Below, one piece after another: positions 36,366 through 45,301 of a DNA stretch of 64,000 nt (its first letter is position 1; each line of letters opens with the position of its first letter). Below the pieces are notes generated by a model that was not told the DNA's origin, did no database searches, and worked only from the letters and a program-made list of their open reading frames with translations. The stretch covers positions 1 through 64,000 of the forward strand of contig CANJRG010000008.1 of the NCBI GenBank assembly GCA_947476745.1. The letters run 5' to 3'. Position numbers and translations under genes: made by a program. Source of the DNA: Acidimicrobiia bacterium. Its GTDB lineage: Bacteria; Actinomycetota; Acidimicrobiia; Acidimicrobiales; CAIXPF01.

Positions 36366-38075
36366 ATGGCTACACACAGCGACGCCGACCTGATCATCCG
36401 CAACGGGACCGTGGTGGACGGCACGGGGGCCCCGGCCCGCCGGGCCGACGTCGCCGTCAAGGGCGACCGTATCGTCGCCGTGGAACCGGCCATCAGCGGC
36501 CGGGCCACCCGCGAGATCGACGCCACCGACCGCCTGGTCACCCCCGGCTTCGTCGACGTGCACACCCACCTCGACGCGCAGTTGGCTTGGGACCCGTTGC
36601 CGACCTCGTCGTGCTGGCACGGCATCACCAGCGCCGTGCTCGGCAACTGTGGGGTCACCTTCGCCCCGGTCGGCCCGAACCAGAAGGAGTTCCTGGCCGA
36701 GATGATGGAGTCGGTCGAGGACATCCCCCGCGACGTCATCCTCGACGGTCTGCCCTGGGACTGGACCACCTACGGCGACTACCTCGGCTGGCTCGACCGC
36801 ATCGACAAGGGCATCAACGTCGGCGGCCTGGTCGGCCACTGCGCACTGCGGGTGGCGGCCATGGGTGATCGGGCCATGACCGAGGGTTCCGGCACCGCAG
36901 AGGACATCGCCAAGATGGCGGCCATGGCCGAGGAGGCCATGCGCTCGGGTGCACTGGGCATCTCCACCAGCCGGACGCTGGGCCACAAGGTGCCCGACGG
37001 CCGTCCGGTGCCGGGGACCTGGGCCGAGGCCGACGAGCTGTTGGCCTTCGGTGACGTGCTCGGTCGGGTCGGCCGCGGTCTGTTCGAAGGGGCCATGCGG
37101 CTCGGCGAGCGCGACGACGAGGCGCTGACCAAGACCCGCCACGAGATCAACATGCTGGGCGAGATCAGCCGCCGTTCCGGCCGACCGGTCAGTTACGGCT
37201 TGGTGCAGTCGGACCGACGTCCCGACCTCTACAGCAAGGTCATCGAGTTCAACCTCGAGGAGAACGCCAACGGCGCCCTGCTGCGGCCCCAGACCACGGC
37301 CCGCGGCATCGGCATGATCTACAACCTGTTCAACCGCACCCCGTGGGACCGCGCCCCGGCCTGGCGCGAGATGCGCACGTTCTCCCGCGAGCAGCGCATG
37401 GCCGCCCTGGGAAACCCCGACCACCGGGCCCGCCTCGTGGCCGAGGGCGACGCCGCCAAGCTGTTGATGACCTACGAGCAGCTCTTCGTGCTGCCCGAGG
37501 GCGACGCCCGCTACGACTGCAAGGCCGAGGATTCCCTCGCCGCGCACGCAGCCCGCCGGGGTGTGTGCCCGGTCGAGGCGTTCATCGACCTGTGCCTCGA
37601 GCGCAACGGGTTCGTGAACGTCAACTACCCCATCCTCAACCACCAGCTCAGCGCGGTGGAGGAGATGCTCGACATGGACCTGATCACCCTCGGGCTCGCC
37701 GACGCCGGCGCCCACGTGGGCCAGATCATGGACACCAGCCAGCCGACCTTCCTGCTCACCTACTGGGTGCGCGAGCGTCAGCGCTGGAGCCTCGAGCAGG
37801 CCATCCGCCGGCTCACCTCCGACACCGCCGACCTGTTCGGTTTCATCGGTCGTGGCCGTCTGGCCGCCGGCAATTACGCCGACATCAACGTGATCGACTT
37901 CGAGAACCTGTCGCTGCCCCAACCGGAGTACGTCAACGACCTGCCCAACGGGGCCGGCCGCTACATCCAGGGCTCGAGCGGCTACGACTACACGCTGGTC
38001 AACGGCGAGGTGTTCATGGACCACGGTCAGCACGCCGGGGCCCTCCCCGGTCGCCTGGTGCGATCCGGCCGCTGA
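36366..38075 (+). CDS. N-acyl-D-amino-acid deacylase-type amidohydrolase
   Basis: 569 residues. Urease-like superfamily: DLIIRNGTVVDGTGAPARRADVAV (in part) for the small beta domain, VTPGFVDVHTHLDAQLAWDP with the HTH metal ligands near 65, LGNCGVTFAPV, and the C-terminal beta strand return IGRGRLAAGNYADINVIDFE. Resembles the D-aminoacylase/dihydroorotase-like group of about 560 residues; the natural substrate is uncertain. GAGGGGG precedes the ATG. CAGACT near 36323 may be its -10. The next gene follows after 13 bases, so they are probably co-transcribed. Confidence 0.92.
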   Translation: MATHSDADLIIRNGTVVDGTGAPARRADVAVKGDRIVAVEPAISGRATREIDATDRLVTPGFVDVHTHLDAQLAWDPLPTSSCWHGITSAVLGNCGVTFAPVGPNQKEFLAEMMESVEDIPRDVILDGLPWDWTTYGDYLGWLDRIDKGINVGGLVGHCALRVAAMGDRAMTEGSGTAEDIAKMAAMAEEAMRSGALGISTSRTLGHKVPDGRPVPGTWAEADELLAFGDVLGRVGRGLFEGAMRLGERDDEALTKTRHEINMLGEISRRSGRPVSYGLVQSDRRPDLYSKVIEFNLEENANGALLRPQTTARGIGMIYNLFNRTPWDRAPAWREMRTFSREQRMAALGNPDHRARLVAEGDAAKLLMTYEQLFVLPEGDARYDCKAEDSLAAHAARRGVCPVEAFIDLCLERNGFVNVNYPILNHQLSAVEEMLDMDLITLGLADAGAHVGQIMDTSQPTFLLTYWVRERQRWSLEQAIRRLTSDTADLFGFIGRGRLAAGNYADINVIDFENLSLPQPEYVNDLPNGAGRYIQGSSGYDYTLVNGEVFMDHGQHAGALPGRLVRSGR

Positions 38076-38088
38076 GCCGCCCGCAGGC

Positions 38089-38958
38089 ATGGTGGTGTCA
38101 CGCGCCCGGCAGATGTGGGAGCTGACCGAGCGCCTGCACGCCTGCTTCTACCTCGCCCCCGAACCCCGCCGCACCGCAGCGGAAGCCGGGTTGAAGGGGT
38201 TCTGGATGACCTACTTCGCCAGCCGGGCGGCGCCGATGGGCGCCGTCCGGCCCGAGGTGGTCACCGCCACGTTCTTCTACTTCTCGCCGGCGCGGGTAGA
38301 GCGCGCCATCCCCGACGCCTGGCGGTTGTGCCCACCGGAGCCGGTTCTCGCCGCCCGCTACGCCGGCGTCGACGAGGTCCTGCGGCGCGTGTACGGCGCA
38401 GACGTCGAGGACCCGGCGTTCGGTCGGGCGTCGGCGCTGCTGCGCCGGGCGTTCGACGGTGCGTCCACCCTCGGGCGGCCGCTCTACGCCGCCTGGGCCG
38501 CGCTGCCCTGGCCCGAGCAGCCCTACCTGGCCCTGTGGCACGGCTGCACCCTGGCCCGCGAGCACCGCTCCGGGGCCCACCTGCTGGCACTCGTCGAGGC
38601 CGGCCTCGACGGATGCGAATCGGTCGTGTCCCACGTGGCGGCCGACCAGGCCCCCCACGACTGGATCGAGGGCGAGGCCGGCTGGACCGCCGAGGAGGCC
38701 GACGCCGCCCGGGCCCGTCTGACGGCGCGGGGCTGGCTCGACGGCGACGGGGCGATGACCGCGGCCGGTCTGGCCGGCCGGGCTGCCGTCGAGGCCACCA
38801 CCGACCGGCTCGCCGACGGGCCGTGGGAACGGCTCGGCGAGGAGACCCGGGCCGAGCTGATGGCCCTGCTCGGGCCACTGGTCGACCGGTTGCCGCCCGA
38901 CGACCAGCTCGACTGGCGCGACCACTACGGACCGAACCCGGCCCCGACACCGGCCTGA
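38089..38958 (+). CDS. SCO6745-family protein
   Basis: 289 residues. Contains a leading helix VSRARQMWELTERLHACFYLAPEPR, then GLKGFWMTYFASRAAPMGAV, VTATFFYFSPARVERAIPDAW and a C-terminal winged-helix-like half with TRLTARGWLDGDGAMTAAGLAGR-type sequence (DAARARLTARGWLDG). This matches the actinobacterial SCO6745 family, whose function is not established. Start is ATG at 38089 with weak GCAGG upstream. Likely second gene of an operon with the amidohydrolase. Confidence 0.82.
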   Translation: MVVSRARQMWELTERLHACFYLAPEPRRTAAEAGLKGFWMTYFASRAAPMGAVRPEVVTATFFYFSPARVERAIPDAWRLCPPEPVLAARYAGVDEVLRRVYGADVEDPAFGRASALLRRAFDGASTLGRPLYAAWAALPWPEQPYLALWHGCTLAREHRSGAHLLALVEAGLDGCESVVSHVAADQAPHDWIEGEAGWTAEEADAARARLTARGWLDGDGAMTAAGLAGRAAVEATTDRLADGPWERLGEETRAELMALLGPLVDRLPPDDQLDWRDHYGPNPAPTPA

Positions 38959-39057
38959 ACCGGGCGGCCTGGCCCGCGCTGCCCGAACCCGGCGGGCCCG
39001 AACCCGGCGGCGATCTCACGGGTGGGGGCCGGGCACCGGGACCAGCGGCGACGCAGA

Positions 39058-39435
39058 TCAGCGGCGGCGGGAGGTGATGACCCGGTGCTTGACCCGCCAG
39101 CCGTCGGGGGTCTGCACCACGTCGTCGTAGTACGACGCCGTGCCCATCTTGCCGCCGGAGAGCATCGCCACGATCCGAAAGAACAGCTTGACGCCGTCGT
39201 CGGTCTCCTCGACGTAGATGTTGGTCATCAGGTGGGTCTTGGGGTGGGCGGCCTCGGTGTCCATGTACTGCTGGATGGCGCCGAGGCCAGCCAGCGCCGG
39301 CCCCCCGAGGTCGGTGAGGTCGAACACCGCGTCCTCGGTGAAGATCCGGGCCAGGCGGGGCCAGTCACGGTCGTCGATGGCGTCGCCGTAGCGGCCGGGC
39401 AGTTCGTGCAGTTCGAGACGGTCGGCAGGTTGCAT
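39058..39435 (-). CDS. SnoaL/NTF2-like protein
   Basis: 125 residues starting MQPADRLELHELPGRYGDAIDDRDWPRLARIF (in part). The cone-shaped NTF2 fold is indicated by DAVFDLTDLGG, HLMTNIYVEETDD and a final strand RVKHRVITSRRR. Such proteins can be hydrolases, isomerases or binding proteins for small hydrophobic molecules. The TAGTGT hexamer eight bases upstream selects this ATG. Divergent from a CaiB-family gene. Confidence 0.88.
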   Translation of the reverse strand: MQPADRLELHELPGRYGDAIDDRDWPRLARIFTEDAVFDLTDLGGPALAGLGAIQQYMDTEAAHPKTHLMTNIYVEETDDGVKLFFRIVAMLSGGKMGTASYYDDVVQTPDGWRVKHRVITSRRR

Positions 39436-39443
39436 GACGCGGC

Positions 39444-39449
39444 ACACTA
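39444..39449 (-). promoter_or_regulatory. -10 hexamer TAGTGT of NTF2-like gene
   Basis: TAGTGT on the minus strand, eight bases before the ATG at 39435. Confidence 0.5.
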
Positions 39450-39488
39450 CGGCGCACGCGGCCTGACGCACCGGTGACCGGTGTCACC

Positions 39489-39494
39489 TACCAT
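39489..39494 (+). promoter_or_regulatory. -10 hexamer TACCAT of CaiB-family gene
   Basis: TACCAT ends seven bases before the ATG at 39502 and overlaps an earlier in-frame ATG at 39493, so the later ATG is the better start. Confidence 0.55.
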
Positions 39495-39501
39495 GCCGTC
39501 C

Positions 39502-40761
39502 ATGCCGAACGGTCTGCTCGACGGGGTCAAGGTCATCGACTTCACCCAGGCGCTGTCGGGGCCGACCCTGACCCGCTATCTCGCCGAACTCGGGGCCGAC
39601 GTGGTCAAGGTGGAGGTCCCTCCGCACGGCGACATCACCCGGCTGTCCCAGACCGTGCGAAACGGGCGCAGCGGCTATTTCGTGTCGGTCAACCGGGCCA
39701 AGCGTTCCCTGTGCGTGGACACCAAGGATCCCCGCGGGCAGCAATTGGTACTCGACCTGCTCGACGGGGCCGACGTGCTGGCCGAGAACTTCCGGCCCGG
39801 CACCATCGATCGGCTGGGGTTCGGCTGGGACGTGGTGCACGCCAAGAACCCACGGCTGATCATGTGCTCGATCTCCGCCTTCGGCCAGGACGGGCCGCTG
39901 GCAAAGCACGGTGGCTACGACGGCGTGGCCCAGGCCTATGCCGGGGTGACCTCGATGAACGGCGAGGCCGGCGGGGCGCCCATCGTGGCCGGCGCGGCGA
40001 TGGGCGACGTGCTCACCGGCGTGAACGCCGTGGCCGCGGTGCTCGGGGCGCTTTACCACCGCGAGCGCAGCGGCGCGGGCCAGCACGTGGCCGTGTCACT
40101 GCTCGAGTCGTACCTGCAGGCGCATGACAGCTCGATCCAGAGCTACTCGCTCAGCGGCGGCGAGGTCATCCAGACCCGTTCGGGCCGATTCCACCCCTTG
40201 GCCTGCCCCTACGGGATCTTCACCGCCCGCGACGGCTACCTGTTCATCTGCGCCGCCGCCGACCGCCATTGGCGCGACCTCTGCGCCGCGATGGACCGGC
40301 CCGACCTGGCGTCGGATCATCCCTGGGCGGTGCGGGCCACCCGCGAGCGCGAGAAGGCCGCCGTGAACGCCTTCCTCGACGCCTGGCTGTCCTCGTTGCC
40401 CTCCCGTGACGAGGCCGTCGCCCGGCTGCAGCGCCACGGGGTGCCGGTGGGCCCCGTGCACAGCATCGACGAGGTGGTGCACCACCCCGACCTGCGGGCC
40501 ATCGGTGCCATTCGCCAGGCCTCGGACCCGGTCTTCGGCCACCTCGACGTGCCCGGCTTCCCCCTGCACTTCTCGGCCCTCGACGCCGCCGCCGACCGGG
40601 CCGGCCACGATCAGGAGCCGGAGGCCGCCTTCCTCGGCGAGCACAACGAGGAGATCGCGGTGGGCCGTGCCGGGATGAGCCCCGAGTACTACGCCGAACT
40701 CGTCGCCGACGGTGTGCTGCGCGCCGAACCGGTCAGCCCCCGCCCGTCCCGGCAGCGCTGA
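39502..40761 (+). CDS. CaiB/BaiF family (class III) CoA-transferase
   Basis: 419 residues, beginning MPNGLLDGVKVIDFTQALSG. Family marks: LAELGADVVKVEVPPHGD, YFVSVNRAKRSLCVDTKDP, DVLAENFRPGTIDRLG, GYDGVAQAYAGVTSMNGE and the C-terminal HGVPVGPVHSIDEVV. Moves CoA between carboxylic acids. Length is standard. Its 3' end overlaps the convergent FAD monooxygenase gene by 29 bases. One of three members of this family in the window (with 42838 and 63702). Confidence 0.94.
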   Translation: MPNGLLDGVKVIDFTQALSGPTLTRYLAELGADVVKVEVPPHGDITRLSQTVRNGRSGYFVSVNRAKRSLCVDTKDPRGQQLVLDLLDGADVLAENFRPGTIDRLGFGWDVVHAKNPRLIMCSISAFGQDGPLAKHGGYDGVAQAYAGVTSMNGEAGGAPIVAGAAMGDVLTGVNAVAAVLGALYHRERSGAGQHVAVSLLESYLQAHDSSIQSYSLSGGEVIQTRSGRFHPLACPYGIFTARDGYLFICAAADRHWRDLCAAMDRPDLASDHPWAVRATREREKAAVNAFLDAWLSSLPSRDEAVARLQRHGVPVGPVHSIDEVVHHPDLRAIGAIRQASDPVFGHLDVPGFPLHFSALDAAADRAGHDQEPEAAFLGEHNEEIAVGRAGMSPEYYAELVADGVLRAEPVSPRPSRQR

Positions 40762-42430
40762 GCGTCGGCGGCGCCAGCAACGTCGTCAACACCGTTTCGA
40801 GCGCGGCTCGGGCGGCGAGCGTATCGGTGGCACCGTCCGGGCTGCGCCAGGCCACATGGCCGTCCGGGCGCACCAGCACGGCCCCGGCGTCACCGATTCC
40901 GTAGAGCGACGCCAGGTCCCGATCCTCGTCGGGATCGGCCTGCAGATCGGCGCCGAGCCGGTAGACCGCCAGGACCGGCGAACCGAGCGCCGTGGCACCC
41001 TCGGCCCATGCGGCGCCGGCGGACCCGGCGATCAACACGAACGTGGCGTCGAACAGATCGAGGGTCGAACAGGACCGGCCATCGCGGCGCACCAGCAGGT
41101 GCGGGGCCCGGTGGCCCGGACAGGCGCAGGGGGCGTACTGCCCGATGGGATCCGCAACCCTCGGCGGCTCCGTACCATCAGCTATGACGGCGCCCTCGTC
41201 GTAGTGCAGGCCCAGATCCATGCCCAGCCAGTTCCCGTACTGAGCCGAGTCGGCGACCGCCGCGGCGGCCTCCTCAGGCTTGCCGCTCTCCATCAGCCGA
41301 CGGATCTTGCCCACCTTGCGGGTGTTCTCGAAAGAACGATCGGCGTTGTAGCGGGCCACCGGCCGCCGCTCGGTGTCGTAGGTGTCGAGCAGCGCGTCGC
41401 CGGCCCAGCCCCGTTCCACGAATGCCAGCTTCCAGGCCAGATTGTGGGTGTCCTGCACCCCGGTGTTCATGCCGAAGCCACCCGAGGGCGGCAGCTGGTG
41501 GGCAGCGTCACCAGCCAGGAACACCGGTCCCACCCGCATCGACTCGGCCACCGTGCAGCTCATCGTCCACGGGATGACGTCCATCACCTCGAGGCCGATC
41601 TCGTCGATCACGGCCGGGTCGGTGGCTCCGATCGAGCGCAGGATCCACGCCGCGGCCGTTTCCCGGTCGAAGTCCTCGGGACGGTGCTCCCGGGGGTCGT
41701 AGCCCAACTGGCACAGCCAACGGTCCTGCATGTCGATCTTCTGGAAGACATTCCGGTCGGGCCCCGTCGTCCAATACAACGTGGCCGGGCGGTGCTCGGT
41801 GAAGCGGGCCAGGTTCGCCCGGAACTGACAGTTGACCAAGGTGGCGAGGTCGTGGCCGCCCTCCATGGCGATGTCGAGGCTGCGCCGCACCGGCGATGCC
41901 GCGCCGTCGGCCGCAACCAACCACCGGGCCCGCAACTGCCGTTCGGTACCGTCGGAGGCCCGGCGGGTGTGCACCGTCACCCCGGCGCGACCGCTGTCGA
42001 GGGCCACGAACTCCTCCGCCCAGCGGATGTCGATCCCGTCGAGGCCGTTCACGTACCGCAACAGGACCGGCTCGATCTGGTCCTGGGAGGACAGCAGCCA
42101 TGGCGCCGGCGACAACACCTCGCCCTCGACCACCGGCTGGATGTTCAGCGTGGTGCGACCGATCTCCCGACCGGCCAGGGTGTCGCAGTAGACGAACCGC
42201 TCACCCCATGCGGGCGGTAGGCACACCGCCTCGAGCTCGTCCTGGATGCCCCACTGGCGGAACACCTCCACCGTGCGCACGTTGATCGACCGGGCCCGAG
42301 GATGGGGGTTGACCTGACCACGACGTTCGACGACCACCGCCGGGATGCCGTAGCGACCGAGCAGGCCTGCCATCGACAGACCGACCGGTCCGGCCCCCAC
42401 GATCACCACGGTGGTCTGCTCGATGTCCAC
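40733..42430 (-). CDS. FAD-dependent aromatic hydroxylase-type monooxygenase
   Basis: 565 residues from the GTG at 42428-42430, preceded by AGGGGGAA. FAD-binding TTVVIVGAGPVGLSMAGLLGR at 5-25 (in part), WLVAADGAASPVRR (DG motif) and FLAGDAAHQLPPSGGFGMNTG (GD motif) near 280, followed by a C-terminal thioredoxin-like domain ending TLLAPPTLSAAG. Resembles phenol/MhpA/TfdB-type hydroxylases that use NAD(P)H and oxygen to hydroxylate rings. A 407-base gap upstream holds the inverted-repeat element described below, which makes regulated expression plausible. Candidate -10 TACGTT at 42458-42463. Confidence 0.94.
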   Translation of the reverse strand: MDIEQTTVVIVGAGPVGLSMAGLLGRYGIPAVVVERRGQVNPHPRARSINVRTVEVFRQWGIQDELEAVCLPPAWGERFVYCDTLAGREIGRTTLNIQPVVEGEVLSPAPWLLSSQDQIEPVLLRYVNGLDGIDIRWAEEFVALDSGRAGVTVHTRRASDGTERQLRARWLVAADGAASPVRRSLDIAMEGGHDLATLVNCQFRANLARFTEHRPATLYWTTGPDRNVFQKIDMQDRWLCQLGYDPREHRPEDFDRETAAAWILRSIGATDPAVIDEIGLEVMDVIPWTMSCTVAESMRVGPVFLAGDAAHQLPPSGGFGMNTGVQDTHNLAWKLAFVERGWAGDALLDTYDTERRPVARYNADRSFENTRKVGKIRRLMESGKPEEAAAAVADSAQYGNWLGMDLGLHYDEGAVIADGTEPPRVADPIGQYAPCACPGHRAPHLLVRRDGRSCSTLDLFDATFVLIAGSAGAAWAEGATALGSPVLAVYRLGADLQADPDEDRDLASLYGIGDAGAVLVRPDGHVAWRSPDGATDTLAARAALETVLTTLLAPPTLSAAGTGGG

Positions 42431-42524
42431 GTCGTTCCCCCTGTAGTGCTCGACCCGAACGTACCGCGCCCGCACCTCACGCCGCTGGGGCCGCACCGGG
42501 GTGCGCGGCGGGCGATCCGCGGGC

Positions 42525-42645
42525 GGTTTGTAGCGAAGTGGTTACAAGGGCCCCACCACGGAACGGCCGCGACCCGAGAACATCCAGGTCAGAGCGTTGC
42601 TCCGGTCTCGATCATCGTGACGATCGAACCATTTCGCTACAAACC
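42525..42645. repeat. 121-bp inverted-repeat element, copy 1
   Basis: Left arm GGTTTGTAGCGAAGTGGTT (42525-42543) is complementary at 18 of 19 positions to the right arm (42627-42645), the exception being a possible G-U pair. The interior holds GCGACC, GAACAT (42578) and GGTCAG (42587). A second copy of 119 bp is at 59618-59736 with the same arms and the same interior words at nearly the same offsets. It lies 95 bases upstream of the FAD monooxygenase start. No coding capacity; could be a small mobile element, a structured RNA or a paired operator. Confidence 0.85.
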
Positions 42646-42741
42646 GACCAGACAAGGACCGCAAGCAACCTCCCGAACATCGGCCGACCCGCTGACGAGC
42701 CGAACCGAGGTTGGCCGGCGACGCTCCCCTTCCCGACCGGA

Positions 42742-42824
42742 AACGATTCGGTGGCGGAACGATTCGGTGGCGGAACGATTCGGTGGCGATTCGGCGAATC
42801 GACGCCGGGGCGAATCGACGCCGA
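42742..42824. repeat. GATTCG/GAATCG-rich tract with 16-bp tandem repeat
   Basis: Three copies of AACGATTCGGTGGCGG (42742-42789; last truncated by two bases) followed by CGAATCGACGCCG at 42795-42807 and 42811-42823. It begins 14 bases beyond the stop of the CoA-transferase gene and 96 bases from inverted-repeat element 1. The word CCACCGAATCG (here on the minus strand) recurs at 59849-59859. Confidence 0.85.
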
Positions 42825-42837
42825 GGGGGTGGCGCGC

Positions 42838-44100
42838 TCAGCGCAGGCGGGCGGCGCCTGCCGCGGCCAGAGCGTCGATCCGGGAACGGTCCCAGCCGAG
42901 CTCGGCCAGGACCTCCGCAGTGTGTTCGCCGGGGTTGGGCGCATGGCGGCGCAGGCCGGTGGCCATCGTGTCGTAACGCACCGAGTCCCGTACCTGACGG
43001 TATGGACCCTCGGTAGGATGGTCGACCACCGGCAGCAGGTCGACGGCAACCAGGTGCGGGTCCTCGTGGGCGTGAGCGAGGTCCATCACCGGCGAGGCGG
43101 GAATCGAATGGGCCTCGCAGAACGCCAACCACTCGACCACCGTGCGGTTCGGGGCCTGTTCCTCCACGAACCCGTAGAGCTCGCTGCTGTTGGCGATCCG
43201 GTCGGCATGGCGGGCGAAGCGGGGATCGTCGGCAAGGTCCGCCCGGCCGACGAAACCGAAGAAGTCCCGCCAGTTGGCATCGGTGTAGGGAAGCAGGCAG
43301 GCCCAGCCGTCGGCGCACCGGTACGGACGGCGGTAGGGGTTAATGGCCCGCACGTAGCCGATGTCACCCAACGGCGGCTCGAAGATGGCCCCACCGTGGT
43401 GCTCTGCCAGGTTGAACGCCACCATGGTCTCGAACATCGGCACCTCGATGGTCTGGCCCTGCCCGGTGCGTTCGCGGAAGAACAGCGCGGCCATCACCGC
43501 CTGCACGACATGCAACGCGCACACCTTGTCCGCCACCACGGCGGGCGAGAAGCCGGGGCGGCCGGTGACCCGGCCGATGAGGTCGGCGTAGCCCGACGCG
43601 GCCTGGATGGCATCGTCGTAGGCCGCCCGCCCGCCGTAGGGACCGTCCGACCCGAACCCGTTGGCCACGCAGTGGATGAGCCCGGGATGGCGACTGCGCA
43701 GGGTGGCGGCGTCGAGGCCGAGCCGCTCCAGCGCCGAGGAACGCATGTTGCTCAGCAGCACGTCGGCGGAGGCGACCAGCTCGGCAGCGGCCGCGGCCCC
43801 GGCGGGGTGCTTGAGGTCGAGGGCGACGCTGCGCTTGTTGCGGTGCAGGTTCAGGCTGAACCAGTTCATCCCCGCATGACGCAACGGTGGGGTGCTGAGG
43901 AACGCCTCGCTCTCGACCGACTCGAGGCGGATCACGTCGGCCCCGTGGTCGGCCAACATCCGGGCCGCCATCGGGCCCATGAGCACGGTGGTCAGGTCGA
44001 CGACCCGAATACCGTCGAACGCGCCGCTGATCGCCCCGGACGGTGAGTCGGTGCGCCGGGAAGCAGGGTGGTCCGCAGCAGCGTGGACGGGCTCGGTCAC
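42838..44100 (-). CDS. CaiB/BaiF family (class III) CoA-transferase
   Basis: 420 residues from a GTG (44098-44100). After a variable 28-residue N terminus: GIRVVDLTTVLMGPMAARMLADHGADVIRLE (in part), NLHRNKRSVALDLKHPAG, LLSNMRSSALERLGL, GFGSDGPYGGRAAYDDAIQAASG and the C-terminal LAFCEAHSIPASPVMDL. Transfers CoA between acids of unknown identity; a role in aromatic- or dicarboxylic-acid catabolism would fit the flanking hydroxylase and amidohydrolase. AAGACT ends seven bases before the GTG. Confidence 0.94.
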   Translation of the reverse strand: MTEPVHAAADHPASRRTDSPSGAISGAFDGIRVVDLTTVLMGPMAARMLADHGADVIRLESVESEAFLSTPPLRHAGMNWFSLNLHRNKRSVALDLKHPAGAAAAAELVASADVLLSNMRSSALERLGLDAATLRSRHPGLIHCVANGFGSDGPYGGRAAYDDAIQAASGYADLIGRVTGRPGFSPAVVADKVCALHVVQAVMAALFFRERTGQGQTIEVPMFETMVAFNLAEHHGGAIFEPPLGDIGYVRAINPYRRPYRCADGWACLLPYTDANWRDFFGFVGRADLADDPRFARHADRIANSSELYGFVEEQAPNRTVVEWLAFCEAHSIPASPVMDLAHAHEDPHLVAVDLLPVVDHPTEGPYRQVRDSVRYDTMATGLRRHAPNPGEHTAEVLAELGWDRSRIDALAAAGAARLR

Positions 44101-44168
44101 GCCGGGGAGTCTTCCACGCCGGGCGCGAGCCGCCCATGACCCGCGGCCGGACCCGGAAGGACCGGCGC

Positions 44169-44199
<31 letters not shown>

Positions 44200-44209
44200 G
44201 CCCGACAGC

Positions 44210-44215
44210 TAGGGT
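44210..44215 (+). promoter_or_regulatory. -10 hexamer TAGGGT of amidohydrolase gene
   Basis: TAGGGT ends eight bases before the ATG at 44224; no ribosome-binding site follows. Confidence 0.6.
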
Positions 44216-44223
44216 CCGGCCCG

Positions 44224-45201
44224 ATGGAACCGCTCACGATCCTCGACCCGGACCTGCCCATCATCGACGCCCACCACCACCTGTGGCTCGAGGGCGGCCA
44301 CGGAGGGCAGCGGGCCTACACCGTCGAGCAGTTGCACCGTGACACCGCGACCGGCCACGACATCCGGGCCACCGTGTTCGTGGAGTGCCACTCGTGTTAC
44401 CGCAGCGACGGTCCGGCGGAGCTGCGTCCGGTCGGGGAGATCGAGTTCGTGGCGGCGCAGGCCGCCGAAGCCCGGCGTCGCGGCGGCCCGCCGATCGCCG
44501 CCATCGTCGGCCATGCCGACCTCAGCCTCGGCGACGCCGTCCAGGACGTGCTCGAAGCGCATGAGGCCGCTGGCGGAGGGTTGTTCCGCGGGGTCCGACA
44601 CACCACCGCCCACGACCCCTCACCGATGAACAACAGCACCGGCCAGGTCGGGCTGATGGCCGAACCAGCCTTCCGCGACGGGGTGCGCGCCCTGGGCCGC
44701 CTCGGCCACAGCTACGACGCCTTTTTCTTCCATCCGCAGCTACCGGAGGCCGTCGCGCTGGCCCGGGCCTGCCCGGAGGTCACGATCGTGGCCAACCACT
44801 TCGGCACGCCCATCGCCGGCGGCCCGTACCGGGGCCGCGCCGAGGAGACCCGGGCGTTCTGGCGGGGACAGATTGCCGAGCTCGCCCGCTGTACGAACGT
44901 GGTCATGAAGCTCGGGGCGATCACCCGCCCGCTGTCGGGCGATCGTTGGGACCGCAACCCGACGACCGCCACCGCGGCGGACATCGACCGGGCGTGGCGC
45001 GACGAGATCCGCTGGTGCATCGACCACTTCGGACCTGATCGCTGCCTGTTCGAGTCGAACTTCCCCGTCGACAAGCCCTGCGTCTCCTACGCCGAGCTGT
45101 GGAACGGCTTCAAGCTCGCCACCGCCGACTACGGGCCGGCCGAGCGCCGTGCCCTGTTCCACGACACCGCCGCTCGGGTGTACCGGATCGATTTCGGCTG
45201 A
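44224..45201 (+). CDS. amidohydrolase, 2-pyrone-4,6-dicarboxylate-hydrolase-like
   Basis: 325 residues. Metal-site start LPIIDAHHHLWLEGG (residues 12-26), FVECHSCYRSDG, GGGLFRGVRHTTAHDP, VTIVANHFGTPI and CLFESNFPVDKPCVSY near the end, the last carrying the Asp of the metal site. This is the amidohydrolase_2 subgroup that includes PDC hydrolase and related lactonases. Substrate unknown. Divergent from the CoA-transferase gene at 42838. An 18-bp duplication (45233-45268) follows the stop. Confidence 0.92.
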   Translation: MEPLTILDPDLPIIDAHHHLWLEGGHGGQRAYTVEQLHRDTATGHDIRATVFVECHSCYRSDGPAELRPVGEIEFVAAQAAEARRRGGPPIAAIVGHADLSLGDAVQDVLEAHEAAGGGLFRGVRHTTAHDPSPMNNSTGQVGLMAEPAFRDGVRALGRLGHSYDAFFFHPQLPEAVALARACPEVTIVANHFGTPIAGGPYRGRAEETRAFWRGQIAELARCTNVVMKLGAITRPLSGDRWDRNPTTATAADIDRAWRDEIRWCIDHFGPDRCLFESNFPVDKPCVSYAELWNGFKLATADYGPAERRALFHDTAARVYRIDFG

Positions 45202-45232
45202 TCGGCCCGGGCGAGACGCCGGACGCCGAGCC

Positions 45233-45268
45233 CAGCAGCACCACCGGGACCAGCAGCACCACCGGGAC
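45233..45268. repeat. 18-bp direct duplication after amidohydrolase gene
   Basis: CAGCAGCACCACCGGGAC occurs twice in tandem at 45233-45250 and 45251-45268. Confidence 0.85.
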
Positions 45269-45301
45269 CGGCGGAACATCGGGGTCAGACCACCCGTCGG
45301 A

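Noticed and set aside
42525-42645. Insertion sequence
   Set aside because: Too short for a transposase and neither copy has a conserved reading frame; at most a non-autonomous element.
42742-42824. GANTC methylation cluster as in CcrM systems
   Set aside because: GAATC fits the pattern, but CcrM is an alphaproteobacterial system and I see no methyltransferase gene here; left as one option only.
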